A DNA stretch of 64,000 nt from an uncultured bacterium (GTDB taxonomy: Bacteria > Pseudomonadota > Alphaproteobacteria > Sphingomonadales > Sphingomonadaceae): assembly GCA_942636505.2 (NCBI GenBank), contig CALOGB020000056.1:372001-436000 (forward strand), written 5' to 3'. Positions 49,408-57,651 of this stretch are shown here, piece after piece. Position 1 is the stretch's first letter; the number at the start of each line of letters is the position of its first letter. The notes under the pieces were generated by a model. The model was not told where the DNA came from. It saw only the letters and a list, made by a program, of their open reading frames with translations, and made no database searches. The position numbers and the translations under genes are program-made.

Positions 49408-49483
49408 GCGAAGTAGCTCAGTTGGTTAGAGCACGGGAATCATAATCCTGGGGTCGGGGGTTCAAGTCCCTCCTTCGCTACCA
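49408..49483 (+). tRNA. tRNA-Met (CAT anticodon)
   Basis: 76 nt with encoded CCA. Acceptor GGCGAAG/CTTCGCT opens with a G-T pair; loop ATCATAA exposes CAT. The paired first base and TAGCTCAGTTGG D-arm fit elongator Met, not the initiator. A CAT tRNA-Ile with lysidine cannot be strictly excluded by sequence. Confidence 0.88.
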
Positions 49484-49663
49484 TTTCGGACCTGGCGCAC
49501 GGCGCTCATGGTTCAGCTCCCGCGACATACGCAAGCGATCACCAAGTGCGGGAAACTCGTCTTCGCAATCGCAAAATGCCGTTCTATTGCCTTGGGTTAA
49601 TGGTCAGCCAGTGTGCCGCATCTTGGGCGCACCCGTTGGCCCGGCCGTTCGGGAGATACGAGT

Positions 49664-52036
49664 ATGCGCGACAAACGCCCTGATGGGATCGCCGATTACA
49701 CGGGTCCGGCTGGCGGCTGGGGCGCGCTGAAGGCGGTTGCCGTCTCGCTCAAGGCGCAGCAGATCGTCGTCCGCGGCGGCCAGACGCTGCTCAAGTCGAA
49801 CCAGCCCGACGGCTTCGATTGCCCGAGCTGCGCATGGCCCGACCCGAAACATACCTCCTCGTTCGAATTCTGCGAGAACGGTGCAAAGGCCGTCGCATGG
49901 GAATCCACCGCCAAGACGATCGGCGCCGACTTCTTCGCTGCGCACAGCGTGTCCGACATCTGGAAGCAGAGCGATCACTGGATCGAGGACCAGGGCCGCG
50001 TCACCGAGCCGCTCCGCTACAATGCCGCCACCGATCACTATGAAGTCGTGAGCTGGGCGGACGCGATGCGCGAGATCGGCGCAGGCCTCGCCGCCGTTCC
50101 CGATCCGAACCAGGCCGAGTTCTACACCTCGGGCCGCTGCTCGAACGAGGCGGCGTTCCTGTTTCAATTGTTCGTGCGGCTCTACGGCACCAACAACTTC
50201 CCCGACTGCTCGAACATGTGTCACGAGGCGACGTCGGTCGGGCTGCCAAAGTCGATCGGCATCGGCAAGGGCACCGTCAGCCTCGAGGATTTCGACCACG
50301 CCGACCTGATCCTGTCGATCGGCCACAACCCCGGCACCAATCACCCCCGGATGATGGCGACCCTGCGCGAAGTGTCGAAGCGCGGTGGCAAGATCATCGT
50401 CTTCAACCCGCTCAGGGAACGCTCGCTCGAACGGTTCGAATCGCCGCAGTCGGTGGTCGAGATGGCGACGATGTCGGCCACCCCGATCGCCAGCAGCTAT
50501 TATCAGGTGAAGGTCGGCGGCGACGCAGCCGCGCTGAAGGGCATCGCCAAGGCGCTCGTCGCGCTCGACGAGGCGGCCAAGGTCTCCGGCACCGAGCGCG
50601 CGCTCGATCACGCGTTCATCGCCGAGCATACCGCGGGCCTCGAAGACTATATCGCCGATCTCGCCACCACCGAATGGGCGGATATCGAGCGCTCCAGCGG
50701 GCTCTCGCGCACTGATCTCGAAGAGGTCGCACTCGCCTATTCGAAGTCGAAGTCGACGATCTGCTGCTACGGCATGGGCGTCACGCAGCACCGCACCGGC
50801 ACGACCAACGTCCAGCAGATCGCGAACCTGCTTCTCCTGCGCGGTAACATGGGCCGGCCAGGCGCAGGCATCTGCCCGCTGCGGGGCCACAGCAACGTCC
50901 AGGGCGACCGCACCGTCGGCATCACCGAGCGCCCGATGCCCTTGCTGCTCGACAACATGCGCGACGTGTTCGGGTTCGAGCCGCCACGCGAGCATGGCCA
51001 TTCGGTGGTCGAGAGCATCGCCGCGATGCGCGACGGCCATGCCAAGGCGATCGTCTGCCTCGGCGGCAACCTCGCGATCGCCTCGTCCGATCCGCAGGCC
51101 TGCGCCGAGGGTTTCCGCAACCTCGACCTCGCGGTCCACATCACCACCAAGCTCAATCGCACGCAGTTGCTGATGGCGAAGGCGACGTACGTCCTGCCGT
51201 GCCTGGGTCGGACCGAACTCGACATGCAGGCGACCGGCCAGCAATCGGTGACGGTCGAGGATTCGATGTCGATGGTCCATGCCTCGCGCGGCTTCCTGAT
51301 GCCGCCGGGCGACCACGTGAAGTCGGAGATCTGGATCGTCGGCGAGATCGCCAAGGCGACCTTCGCTGCCAAGGGCCGCGCGCCGGTCGAGATCGACTGG
51401 GACGCCTATGTCGGCGACTACAGCCTGATCCGCGACAAGATCGAGGCGGTCTTCCCCGCCTTCGCCGACTACAACGCACGTATCCGCAAGCCCGGCGGCT
51501 TCCACCTGCCGAACTCCGCGGCGATGCGCGAGTGGAAGACGGACAGCGGCAAGGCTAACTTCCTCGTCACCAAGGGCGTCGCAGAGGACGAGAGCGCGGG
51601 CGATCCGACCGTGCTGCGGCTCACCACGCTGCGCGCGCACGATCAGTACAACACCACCGTTTACAGCCTCGACGATCGGTATCGTGGCGTATTCGGGCGC
51701 CGCGACATCCTGTTCATGAACGAGCGCGACATGGCGCGGCTCGGGCACAAGGAAGGCGATGTCGTCGATATCGCCACCGCACTCCAGTTCGCGCGGCCCG
51801 ATCGTGTAGTGCAGAAGCTGATGCTGGTCCGCTACGCGCTGCCCGATGGCTGCGTCGCCTCCTACTACCCCGAGACGCAGCCGTTGATCGCGCTCGAGGA
51901 TCACGATCCGCAGAGCTTCACCCCGTCCTACAAATCCATCCCGGTGACCGTCCGTCCCGCCGCTGCCGACCTGGGTTCGGATCGCGGCGTGGTGCGCGCG
52001 GGGATCGTCGGGCACGAGAGTAAAGTACACGCATGA
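49664..52036 (+). CDS. FdhF/YdeP-family molybdopterin oxidoreductase (copy 1)
   Basis: 790 residues, TIGR01701-type formate-dehydrogenase-alpha-like enzyme. The N-terminal cluster motif is CPSC-x(~11)-C (FDCPSCAWPDPK…FCENGAK), then the bis-MGD domains. DCSNMCHEATSVGL places Cys186 where FdhF carries selenocysteine (a TGT codon here). GHNPGTNHPRMM, LRGNMGRPGAGICPLRGHSNVQGDRTVGI and the C-terminal cap (LTTLRAHDQYNTTVYSLDDRYRGV) are intact. No signal peptide, so cytoplasmic. YdeP-type enzymes have no proven reaction. Starts MRDKRPDG. The FNT transporter overlaps its end (ATGA); a paralog is at 54153. Confidence 0.92.
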   Translation: MRDKRPDGIADYTGPAGGWGALKAVAVSLKAQQIVVRGGQTLLKSNQPDGFDCPSCAWPDPKHTSSFEFCENGAKAVAWESTAKTIGADFFAAHSVSDIWKQSDHWIEDQGRVTEPLRYNAATDHYEVVSWADAMREIGAGLAAVPDPNQAEFYTSGRCSNEAAFLFQLFVRLYGTNNFPDCSNMCHEATSVGLPKSIGIGKGTVSLEDFDHADLILSIGHNPGTNHPRMMATLREVSKRGGKIIVFNPLRERSLERFESPQSVVEMATMSATPIASSYYQVKVGGDAAALKGIAKALVALDEAAKVSGTERALDHAFIAEHTAGLEDYIADLATTEWADIERSSGLSRTDLEEVALAYSKSKSTICCYGMGVTQHRTGTTNVQQIANLLLLRGNMGRPGAGICPLRGHSNVQGDRTVGITERPMPLLLDNMRDVFGFEPPREHGHSVVESIAAMRDGHAKAIVCLGGNLAIASSDPQACAEGFRNLDLAVHITTKLNRTQLLMAKATYVLPCLGRTELDMQATGQQSVTVEDSMSMVHASRGFLMPPGDHVKSEIWIVGEIAKATFAAKGRAPVEIDWDAYVGDYSLIRDKIEAVFPAFADYNARIRKPGGFHLPNSAAMREWKTDSGKANFLVTKGVAEDESAGDPTVLRLTTLRAHDQYNTTVYSLDDRYRGVFGRRDILFMNERDMARLGHKEGDVVDIATALQFARPDRVVQKLMLVRYALPDGCVASYYPETQPLIALEDHDPQSFTPSYKSIPVTVRPAAADLGSDRGVVRAGIVGHESKVHA

Positions 52037-52821
52037 GCACCGGCTACTCATCGACGATCGACACCTATGCGACCCTCGCAGCGACCAAGGCGGAAGCGTT
52101 GCGGCGCTCTCCTGCGGGGTTCTTCGCAGGCGCGATCCTAGCGGGCACGTATATCGGCATCGCGATGATCCTCGCGCTCAGCACGGGCTCGGGGCTCGAA
52201 CCCGGCGTTCGGCCGCTTGTGATGGGTGCGACCTTTGGGCTCGGACTGATCCTGACGGTATTCGCAGGCGCTGAGCTGTTCACTGGCTATGTGATGTACC
52301 TGGGCTTCGGCTTGGCGAAGCGGACGATCACGGTCGCAGAAGCCGTGAAGCTGACCATCGTTGTATGGGTCGGTAACCTGATCGGTGGATTAGTCCTGTC
52401 GGCAGTGTTCGCGGCTGGCGGCGGCGGCGCGGTGTTCGCCAACGCGGACACGATGTTCCACGTCTATGTCCAGCACAAGGTCGAGGCGAGCGCGGTAGCG
52501 CTGTTGGCGCGTGCGATCCTTTGCAACTGGTTGGTGTGCCTGGCGATCTGGACTGCGGCCCGGATGACGGGCGACGCGGCGAAGTGCATCGCGATGGCGT
52601 GGATACTGCTCGCCTTCGTCGCGGCCGGGTTCGAGCACTCGGTCGCCAACATGACGGCCCTGACGCTTGGTCTGATGGTGCCCAACCCGTCGATCGATAT
52701 CGCCGGCATGGTCCGCAATCTTGCGATCGTCAGCGTCGGCAACATCATCGGCGGGCTGGTGTTCGTCGTCGGCGGCTACCTCGCCGCGGCAAAGACCGAC
52801 GCGGTTCTCGTCGCGAAATAA
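52033..52821 (+). CDS. Formate/nitrite transporter (FocA/NirC family)
   Basis: 262 residues, six membrane helices plus the re-entrant segments of the FNT fold. SPAGFFAGAILAGTYIGIAMIL opens it; GAELFTGYVMYLGFGL and the central-pore His in GFEHSVANM (~residues 199-207) are conserved. It is a pentameric anion channel for formate, nitrite or similar small monoanions; specificity cannot be assigned. Coupled to the upstream oxidoreductase (ATGA), so its anion is probably that enzyme's substrate or product. Confidence 0.9.
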   Translation: MSTGYSSTIDTYATLAATKAEALRRSPAGFFAGAILAGTYIGIAMILALSTGSGLEPGVRPLVMGATFGLGLILTVFAGAELFTGYVMYLGFGLAKRTITVAEAVKLTIVVWVGNLIGGLVLSAVFAAGGGGAVFANADTMFHVYVQHKVEASAVALLARAILCNWLVCLAIWTAARMTGDAAKCIAMAWILLAFVAAGFEHSVANMTALTLGLMVPNPSIDIAGMVRNLAIVSVGNIIGGLVFVVGGYLAAAKTDAVLVAK

Positions 52822-52852
52822 GCGATCCTTCGCCTGGCTGCACCATCAGCAG

Positions 52853-53644
52853 CTAGGCGAAGACGTTCCACGGATCGTTGACCACAAGGATCGCGTCACT
52901 GCGGGCAAGCGCCAGCAGCGTCAGGCCGTGCTCGCGAGCATGATCGATCGCAAGACTGGTCGGCGCGGATATTCCCACCAGCATCGGCGCACCGGCGATC
53001 AGCGCCTTGTCGACCATCTCGAAGCTTATCCGCGACGTGACGAGGATGAAGCCGTCGATAGGCTGCCCCGTGATCGCGATGCCGCCGACGAGCTTGTCCA
53101 GCGCATTGTGACGGCCGACGTCTTCATACGCAGCGACGATCCGACCCTCGCGGTCGCAGGCGGCGGCGGCATGGATCGCTCCCGTAGCCGCGTTGAGAGG
53201 CTGGTGAGCGCGTAAACCACCCAGCGCGGCGAACAGCGCCTCGACAGGCGTGTCGGGCTTCGGTGGCGTCCTGGGTACCGGTTTGCGGAGCTGCTCTAGC
53301 CCGGAGATGCCGCACAGCCCGCAACTCGTGTCGCTGGTCCGGTGGCGGACGCGGTCGTGGATGCGGCCCTTGCAGCGATCGGAGAGCCCGACGCGAACGA
53401 TCCAGCCCGCCTCCGCCTCGAAGATATCGATGTCGCGCACGTCGTCGGCGCTGTCGGCAAGCCGCTCCGTCAGCAGGAAGCCGGTCGTAAACTCGGCCAG
53501 GTCGGCGGGCGTCATCATCATCACCGCATAGCCCAGCCCGTCGATCTCGATCGCGACAGGGACTTCTATCGCGATGGCGCGCTCGCCCGCTGTAATCGAA
53601 TCAGGTCGCAGGATCTTGATCGCTTGCGGGCGCGACGTGCTCAT
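52853..53644 (-). CDS. fdhD: FdhD, sulfurtransferase for formate-dehydrogenase cofactor
   Basis: 263 residues from MSTSRPQAIKIL. FdhD passes sulfur from IscS to the bis-MGD cofactor of FDH-type enzymes. Catalytic cysteines are in TSCGLCGISGLEQL (~residues 106-119). Other family blocks: DLAEFTTGFLLTE, YEDVGRHNALDKLVG, and FILVTSRISFEMVDKALIAGAPMLVGIS. Its ATG overlaps the mobA stop (ATGA). Its presence shows that the YdeP-like enzymes probably need a sulfurated cofactor. Confidence 0.95.
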   Translation of the reverse strand: MSTSRPQAIKILRPDSITAGERAIAIEVPVAIEIDGLGYAVMMMTPADLAEFTTGFLLTERLADSADDVRDIDIFEAEAGWIVRVGLSDRCKGRIHDRVRHRTSDTSCGLCGISGLEQLRKPVPRTPPKPDTPVEALFAALGGLRAHQPLNAATGAIHAAAACDREGRIVAAYEDVGRHNALDKLVGGIAITGQPIDGFILVTSRISFEMVDKALIAGAPMLVGISAPTSLAIDHAREHGLTLLALARSDAILVVNDPWNVFA

Positions 53645-54156
53645 AAGGTATCGAGGTCCTGCGGCGTGTTGACGTTCGGGATAGGCGCACCCGCCGGGAT
53701 CGGGATAGCCCCGATGGCCTCCGCCCAACCGCGCACCGATCGTCGCGGCACGGTCTCGATATGGGTCAGCAAATTGCCGAGCAAACTTGTCTCCCAATGC
53801 CCAAGCACCGGAGCGTCGGGGCAATAGGCGGAGGCACGACGGGACAGCGCCGTCAGCAACCCGTCCGGCAACCACGGCATATCGCACGCGATCGTCAGCA
53901 CCGACGTGAGCCCGTTCGAAGCCGCATAACCGAGCGCGCCGGCAATGCCCCCCAATGGCCCGATATCTGCCCTCGGCAGGTCAGGGATCGCCCCATTGCG
54001 CCCCGCGATCACCGCGGTCGCGACATGAGGCAACAGCAACGCCCGCGCATGCTCAGCCAGCACGCGTCCGTCCAACACTGCCATCGCCTTGTCGGACCCG
54101 AAGCGCGACGACCGCCCGCCCGCCAGTACGACGCCGAGAATGCGCTGCTCGGTCAG
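53641..54156 (-). CDS. mobA: Molybdenum cofactor guanylyltransferase MobA
   Basis: 171 residues. Adds GMP to Mo-molybdopterin to make MGD. Signature GVVLAGGRSSRFGSDKAM lies at residues ~8-25, with the metal-site CDMPWLPDGLL and a C-terminal NVNTPQDLD. I set the start at CTG 54156, because it overlaps the preceding oxidoreductase stop (CTGA), is preceded by GAGAAG, and gives the usual seven residues before GVVLAGG. The only in-frame standard start is a GTG at 54246, which would overlap the upstream gene by ~93 nt. Operon order: oxidoreductase-mobA-fdhD. Confidence 0.9.
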   Translation of the reverse strand: MTEQRILGVVLAGGRSSRFGSDKAMAVLDGRVLAEHARALLLPHVATAVIAGRNGAIPDLPRADIGPLGGIAGALGYAASNGLTSVLTIACDMPWLPDGLLTALSRRASAYCPDAPVLGHWETSLLGNLLTHIETVPRRSVRGWAEAIGAIPIPAGAPIPNVNTPQDLDTL

Positions 54157-56441
54157 CGCGTCTTCTCGATCCGAACCGGCACAGATTTCGCCGCCGGAAC
54201 ATGACTTTCGCGGCCATGGTGAGCAACCGGTATGAGCAGATTGCACTCGGGGTAATATGCACCAAGACAGCCCTCGGGGATCGCATATTCGACCACGCGC
54301 AGCTTGTTCAGGCGGCGATCCGAATTGTCGCCTGCGTCACCGACCAGATCGACGTCGTCGCCATCGGTGATCCCCATGCGGATCATGTCGCTGCGGTTCA
54401 TGAACACGATGTCGCGCGTACCCTTCACGCCGCGAAAACGGTCGTGATAGCCGTACACGGTCGTGTTGAACTGGTCGTTCGACCGCAGCGTCATCAGCCG
54501 GAAGCGGCCCTCCGCCTCCTCGAACCCGGTCACGTTCAGCGCCTGCGGAACGTTGATCTCCGCCTTGCCGCTTTTCGTCTTCCACTCGCGATGCGCCGCC
54601 GGCACGCCCTTCCAGAAGCCGCCGGGCGTGAACATCTGGTCGTTGAAGTTCTTGAACAGATCCGGATACGTCACCTCGATCGCATCGCGCACCCGCGCAT
54701 AGTCACGCACCCACGCGTCCCAATCGAGCTTCGGATTGGGCGCGAGCGTCGCCTTCGCGATCCCCGCCACGATCGCCGGCTCGGACAGCAACGTCTCGGA
54801 CGCCGGCGTCGCTTTGCCCTTCGACCCGTAGATCTGGCTGAACGAATCCTCGATCGACACGCTTTGCGGCCCAGTACCCTGCATGTCGGTCTCGATCCGG
54901 CCGAGGCAAGGGAGCAGGTACGACGTCTCGCCGGGCAGCAGGTGCGAGCGATTGAGCTTGGTGGCGATGTGCACGGTCAGATCGAGTGCGCGCCACTTCG
55001 GCTCCATCCGCGCATGATCCGGAATCGCGCGCACGAAATTGCCACCAAGCCCGACGAACGCCTCCGCGCTGCCGTCGAGCACCGCCTCACACGCCTCGAC
55101 CGTATCCCAGCCCTTCTCGCGCGGCGGCTCGAAGCCATATTGCTCGGCGAGCTTGTCGAGCGGGGCGAGTTCGGGCTTCTCGGTGATCCCGACGGTGCGC
55201 TGGCCCTGCACGTTCGAGTGGCCACGGACCGGGCCCATGCCCGCCCCAGGCTTGCCGATGTTGCCGCGGAGCAGCATCAGATTGACGACCATGTGGACAT
55301 TGTCGATCCCGCCGACGTGCTGCGTTAGCCCCATGCCATACACCGCGATGACCGCCTTCGATTTGGCATAGACCTTCGCTGCCGCCTCGATCTCGGTACG
55401 GGGCAGGCCGCTTTCATGCTCGATCGTCGCCCATTCGGTCGCACGCGCCACGTCTGCGAACGCCTCGAACCCGGTCGTATGCTCGGCGAGGAACGCGTGA
55501 TCGAGCACCGGCAAGCCGTTGATCCGCTTGGCGTTGTCATCGGCTTCGATCAGGTATTTGCACATCCCCATGATCGCGCCGACGTCGCCGCCGGTCTTGA
55601 GCTGATGGTATTGCGAGGCGATCGGCGTCGACTTGCCCGTCACCATCTCGATCGGGTTCTGCGGATCCTGGAATTTCTCCAGCCCGCGCTCCTTGAGCGG
55701 ATTGAACACGACGATCTCGACGCCGCGCTTCGCACAATCGCGCAGCGGATGCAGGAACCGCGGGCTGTTCACCCCTGGGTTCTGCCCGAAATAGAAGATC
55801 GCGTCGCACTTCTCATAGTCCGACAGGTGGATCGTGCCGACCGCCGAACCGATCGCCGACTTGAGACCGACCGAAGTCGTCTCGTGACACATGTTCGAGC
55901 TGTCGGGCAGGTTCTGGCTGCCATACATCCGCGCGAGCAGGCTATACATGTACGACGTCTCGAGGCTGGCGCGGCCCGACGCGTAGAAGATGACCTTGGT
56001 CGGATCATAGGTCTTCAGCTTGGCGCCAATCCCCGCGAACGCCTCGTCCCAGCTGCACGCCGCGTATTTGTCGGTGGTCGCATCATATTTCAGCGGATGC
56101 GTCAGGCGGCCGGCTTGTTCGAGGTCAAAATCCTTCCAGCCGATCAGTTCGCTGACCGTATGCTGCTCGAAGAACGCCGGAGTCACGCGGAACGAGGTCA
56201 GCTCCCACGCGGTCGCCTTCGCGCCGTTCTCGCAAAACTCGGCGACATGAGGATGCGCGGGCTTGCCCCACGCGCAGCTCACGCACGCAAAGCCATCCGG
56301 CTTGTTCTGCCGGGCGAGTTCGCGGATCACTTCCGGGCCGACCTTCTCGCGCGCGGAAATCTCGACGAGCGACTTCATCGAGCCCCAGCCGCCTGCTGGT
56401 GCCGTGTAATCCTCGATCTCTACGGTCCGGTCGTCGCTCAT
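54153..56441 (-). CDS. FdhF/YdeP-family molybdopterin oxidoreductase (copy 2)
   Basis: 762 residues, clearly paralogous to 49664-52036 (shared NKPDGF/NQPDGF, CHE[AT]TSVGL and LRGN[IM]G[KR]PGAG blocks). Cluster motif CVSC-x(~12)-C (FACVSCAWGKPAHP…FCENGAK). Cofactor-ligand Cys185 (TGT codon) in DSSNMCHETTSVGL, FGQNPGVNSPRFL, and the C-terminal LMTLRSNDQFNTTVYGYHDRFRGV. Cytoplasmic. The ATG at 56441 has GGAG at good spacing; the ATG two codons earlier does not. It leads the mobA-fdhD group. Reaction unknown. Confidence 0.92.
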   Translation of the reverse strand: MSDDRTVEIEDYTAPAGGWGSMKSLVEISAREKVGPEVIRELARQNKPDGFACVSCAWGKPAHPHVAEFCENGAKATAWELTSFRVTPAFFEQHTVSELIGWKDFDLEQAGRLTHPLKYDATTDKYAACSWDEAFAGIGAKLKTYDPTKVIFYASGRASLETSYMYSLLARMYGSQNLPDSSNMCHETTSVGLKSAIGSAVGTIHLSDYEKCDAIFYFGQNPGVNSPRFLHPLRDCAKRGVEIVVFNPLKERGLEKFQDPQNPIEMVTGKSTPIASQYHQLKTGGDVGAIMGMCKYLIEADDNAKRINGLPVLDHAFLAEHTTGFEAFADVARATEWATIEHESGLPRTEIEAAAKVYAKSKAVIAVYGMGLTQHVGGIDNVHMVVNLMLLRGNIGKPGAGMGPVRGHSNVQGQRTVGITEKPELAPLDKLAEQYGFEPPREKGWDTVEACEAVLDGSAEAFVGLGGNFVRAIPDHARMEPKWRALDLTVHIATKLNRSHLLPGETSYLLPCLGRIETDMQGTGPQSVSIEDSFSQIYGSKGKATPASETLLSEPAIVAGIAKATLAPNPKLDWDAWVRDYARVRDAIEVTYPDLFKNFNDQMFTPGGFWKGVPAAHREWKTKSGKAEINVPQALNVTGFEEAEGRFRLMTLRSNDQFNTTVYGYHDRFRGVKGTRDIVFMNRSDMIRMGITDGDDVDLVGDAGDNSDRRLNKLRVVEYAIPEGCLGAYYPECNLLIPVAHHGRESHVPAAKSVPVRIEKTR

Positions 56442-56567
56442 GCTCATCTCCGCTTTTATGGTCCAACGCAGTCGCAAAGCTTTCGATGCAGGCGGCACAG
56501 ATTTACCGGCGGTTCAAATCCGGCCGCGCATCCCCTAGATGCAGTCTCGAATCTCCAAGGAACTCCG

Positions 56568-57536
56568 ATGACGACGCACACGACCCGCATGCTTATCCTC
56601 GGCTCGGGCCCCGCCGGGCTCTCCGCCGCGATCTATGGCGCGCGTGCCGGGATGGCGCCGATCGTCGTGCAGGGCATCCAGCCCGGCGGCCAGCTTACGA
56701 CGACCACCGACGTCGAGAACTATCCCGGCTTCAAGGACGTGATCCAGGGTCCGTGGCTGATGGAGCAGATGCAAGGACAGGCCGAGCATGTCGGCACGCG
56801 GATGATGTGGGACACGATCGTGCAGGTCGATCTGACCAGCCGCCCGTTCCGCCTGATCGGCGACAGCGGCGACGTGTACGAGGGCGACACGCTGGTGATC
56901 GCGACCGGTGCGCAGGCCAAGTGGCTCGGGATCGACAGCGAGGAGCCGATGAAGGGCAAGGGCGTCAGCGCCTGCGCGACCTGCGACGGCTTCTTCTACC
57001 GCGGCAAGAAGGTCGCGGTGATCGGTGGCGGCAACACCGCGGTCGAGGAGGCGCTGTACCTGACCAACCATTCGCCCGACGTGACGCTGATCCACCGCCG
57101 CGATTCGCTCCGTTCGGAGAAGATTCTCCAGGAACGCCTGTTCGCGCACAAGGGCGTGACGGTGCTCTGGAACAAGGAGGTCCGCGAGTTCGTCGACGGC
57201 GGCGGCAACGCAGGGCTGGTCGCGCTTGAGCTCGAGGACACGGTGACCGGCGAGCGCTCGCGGCTCGCAGTCGATGGCGGGTTCGTCGCGATCGGGCATC
57301 ACCCGGCGACGGAGCTGTTCCGCGGTCATATCGATCTCGATTCGGACGGGTATATCTCGGTCGAGACCGGTTCGACGCGGACCAGCGTCGAGGGCGTGTT
57401 CGCGTGTGGCGACGTCGCGGACAAGGTGTACCGGCAGGCCGTGACGGCGGCCGGGACGGGCTGCATGGCGGCGCTGGATGCCGAGCGGTTCCTCGCGGCG
57501 GCCGAGTTTGCGGAGCTGGCCGAAGCCGCGGAATAA
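56568..57536 (+). CDS. trxB: Thioredoxin reductase
   Basis: 322 residues. FAD/NADPH disulfide reductase that recycles thioredoxin. FAD motif LILGSGPAGLSAAIYGARAG near the N-terminus, redox centre CATC (Cys136-Cys139, VSACATCDGFFYRGKK), NADPH motif VIGGGNTAVEEALYL with HRRDSLRSEKILQ, and C-terminal FAD segment GVFACGDVADKVYRQAVTAAG. Start after CCAAGGAACTCCG. Divergent from the second oxidoreductase group; a hairpin follows. Confidence 0.97.
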   Translation: MTTHTTRMLILGSGPAGLSAAIYGARAGMAPIVVQGIQPGGQLTTTTDVENYPGFKDVIQGPWLMEQMQGQAEHVGTRMMWDTIVQVDLTSRPFRLIGDSGDVYEGDTLVIATGAQAKWLGIDSEEPMKGKGVSACATCDGFFYRGKKVAVIGGGNTAVEEALYLTNHSPDVTLIHRRDSLRSEKILQERLFAHKGVTVLWNKEVREFVDGGGNAGLVALELEDTVTGERSRLAVDGGFVAIGHHPATELFRGHIDLDSDGYISVETGSTRTSVEGVFACGDVADKVYRQAVTAAGTGCMAALDAERFLAAAEFAELAEAAE

Positions 57537-57548
57537 CGCTCGCCGCCT

Positions 57549-57596
57549 TCGTCATCGTCATCGTCATCGTCATCCTGACGAAAGTCAGGATCCAGG
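57549..57596. repeat. CGTCAT hexamer repeat plus single-arm palindromic element
   Basis: About four tandem copies of CGTCAT (57549-57573) run into ATCCTGACGAAAGTCAGGAT + CCAGG, which is one arm of the element class at 15301-15385. The hexamer copies share the GTCAT start of that arm, suggesting slippage at its edge. Confidence 0.7.
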
Positions 57597-57619
57597 TTTC
57601 CAAACGATAGCGGATATGG

Positions 57620-57648
57620 CCCTGGTCCTGCGTTCATCAGGACCAGGG
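57620..57648. terminator. Hairpin between convergent trxB and hydrolase genes
   Basis: Perfect 11-bp arms CCCTGGTCCTG (57620-57630) and CAGGACCAGGG (57638-57648), loop CGTTCAT. No T-run; probable shared terminator. Confidence 0.65.
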
Positions 57649-57651
57649 CAG

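Noticed and set aside
49408..49483. Initiator tRNA-Met
   Set aside because: The first acceptor pair is formed (G-T) and the anticodon stem lacks the three consecutive G-C pairs of initiators.
50216..50224. Selenocysteine in the formate-dehydrogenase-like enzymes
   Set aside because: The aligned residue is encoded by TGT (Cys) in both copies, not TGA, and no SECIS-like requirement arises.
49604..52051. 815-codon minus-strand open frame opposite the first YdeP-like gene
   Set aside because: The composition is typical of antisense GC-skew frames (Arg, Val and His-rich, no domains), while the plus strand has every motif of the molybdopterin family.
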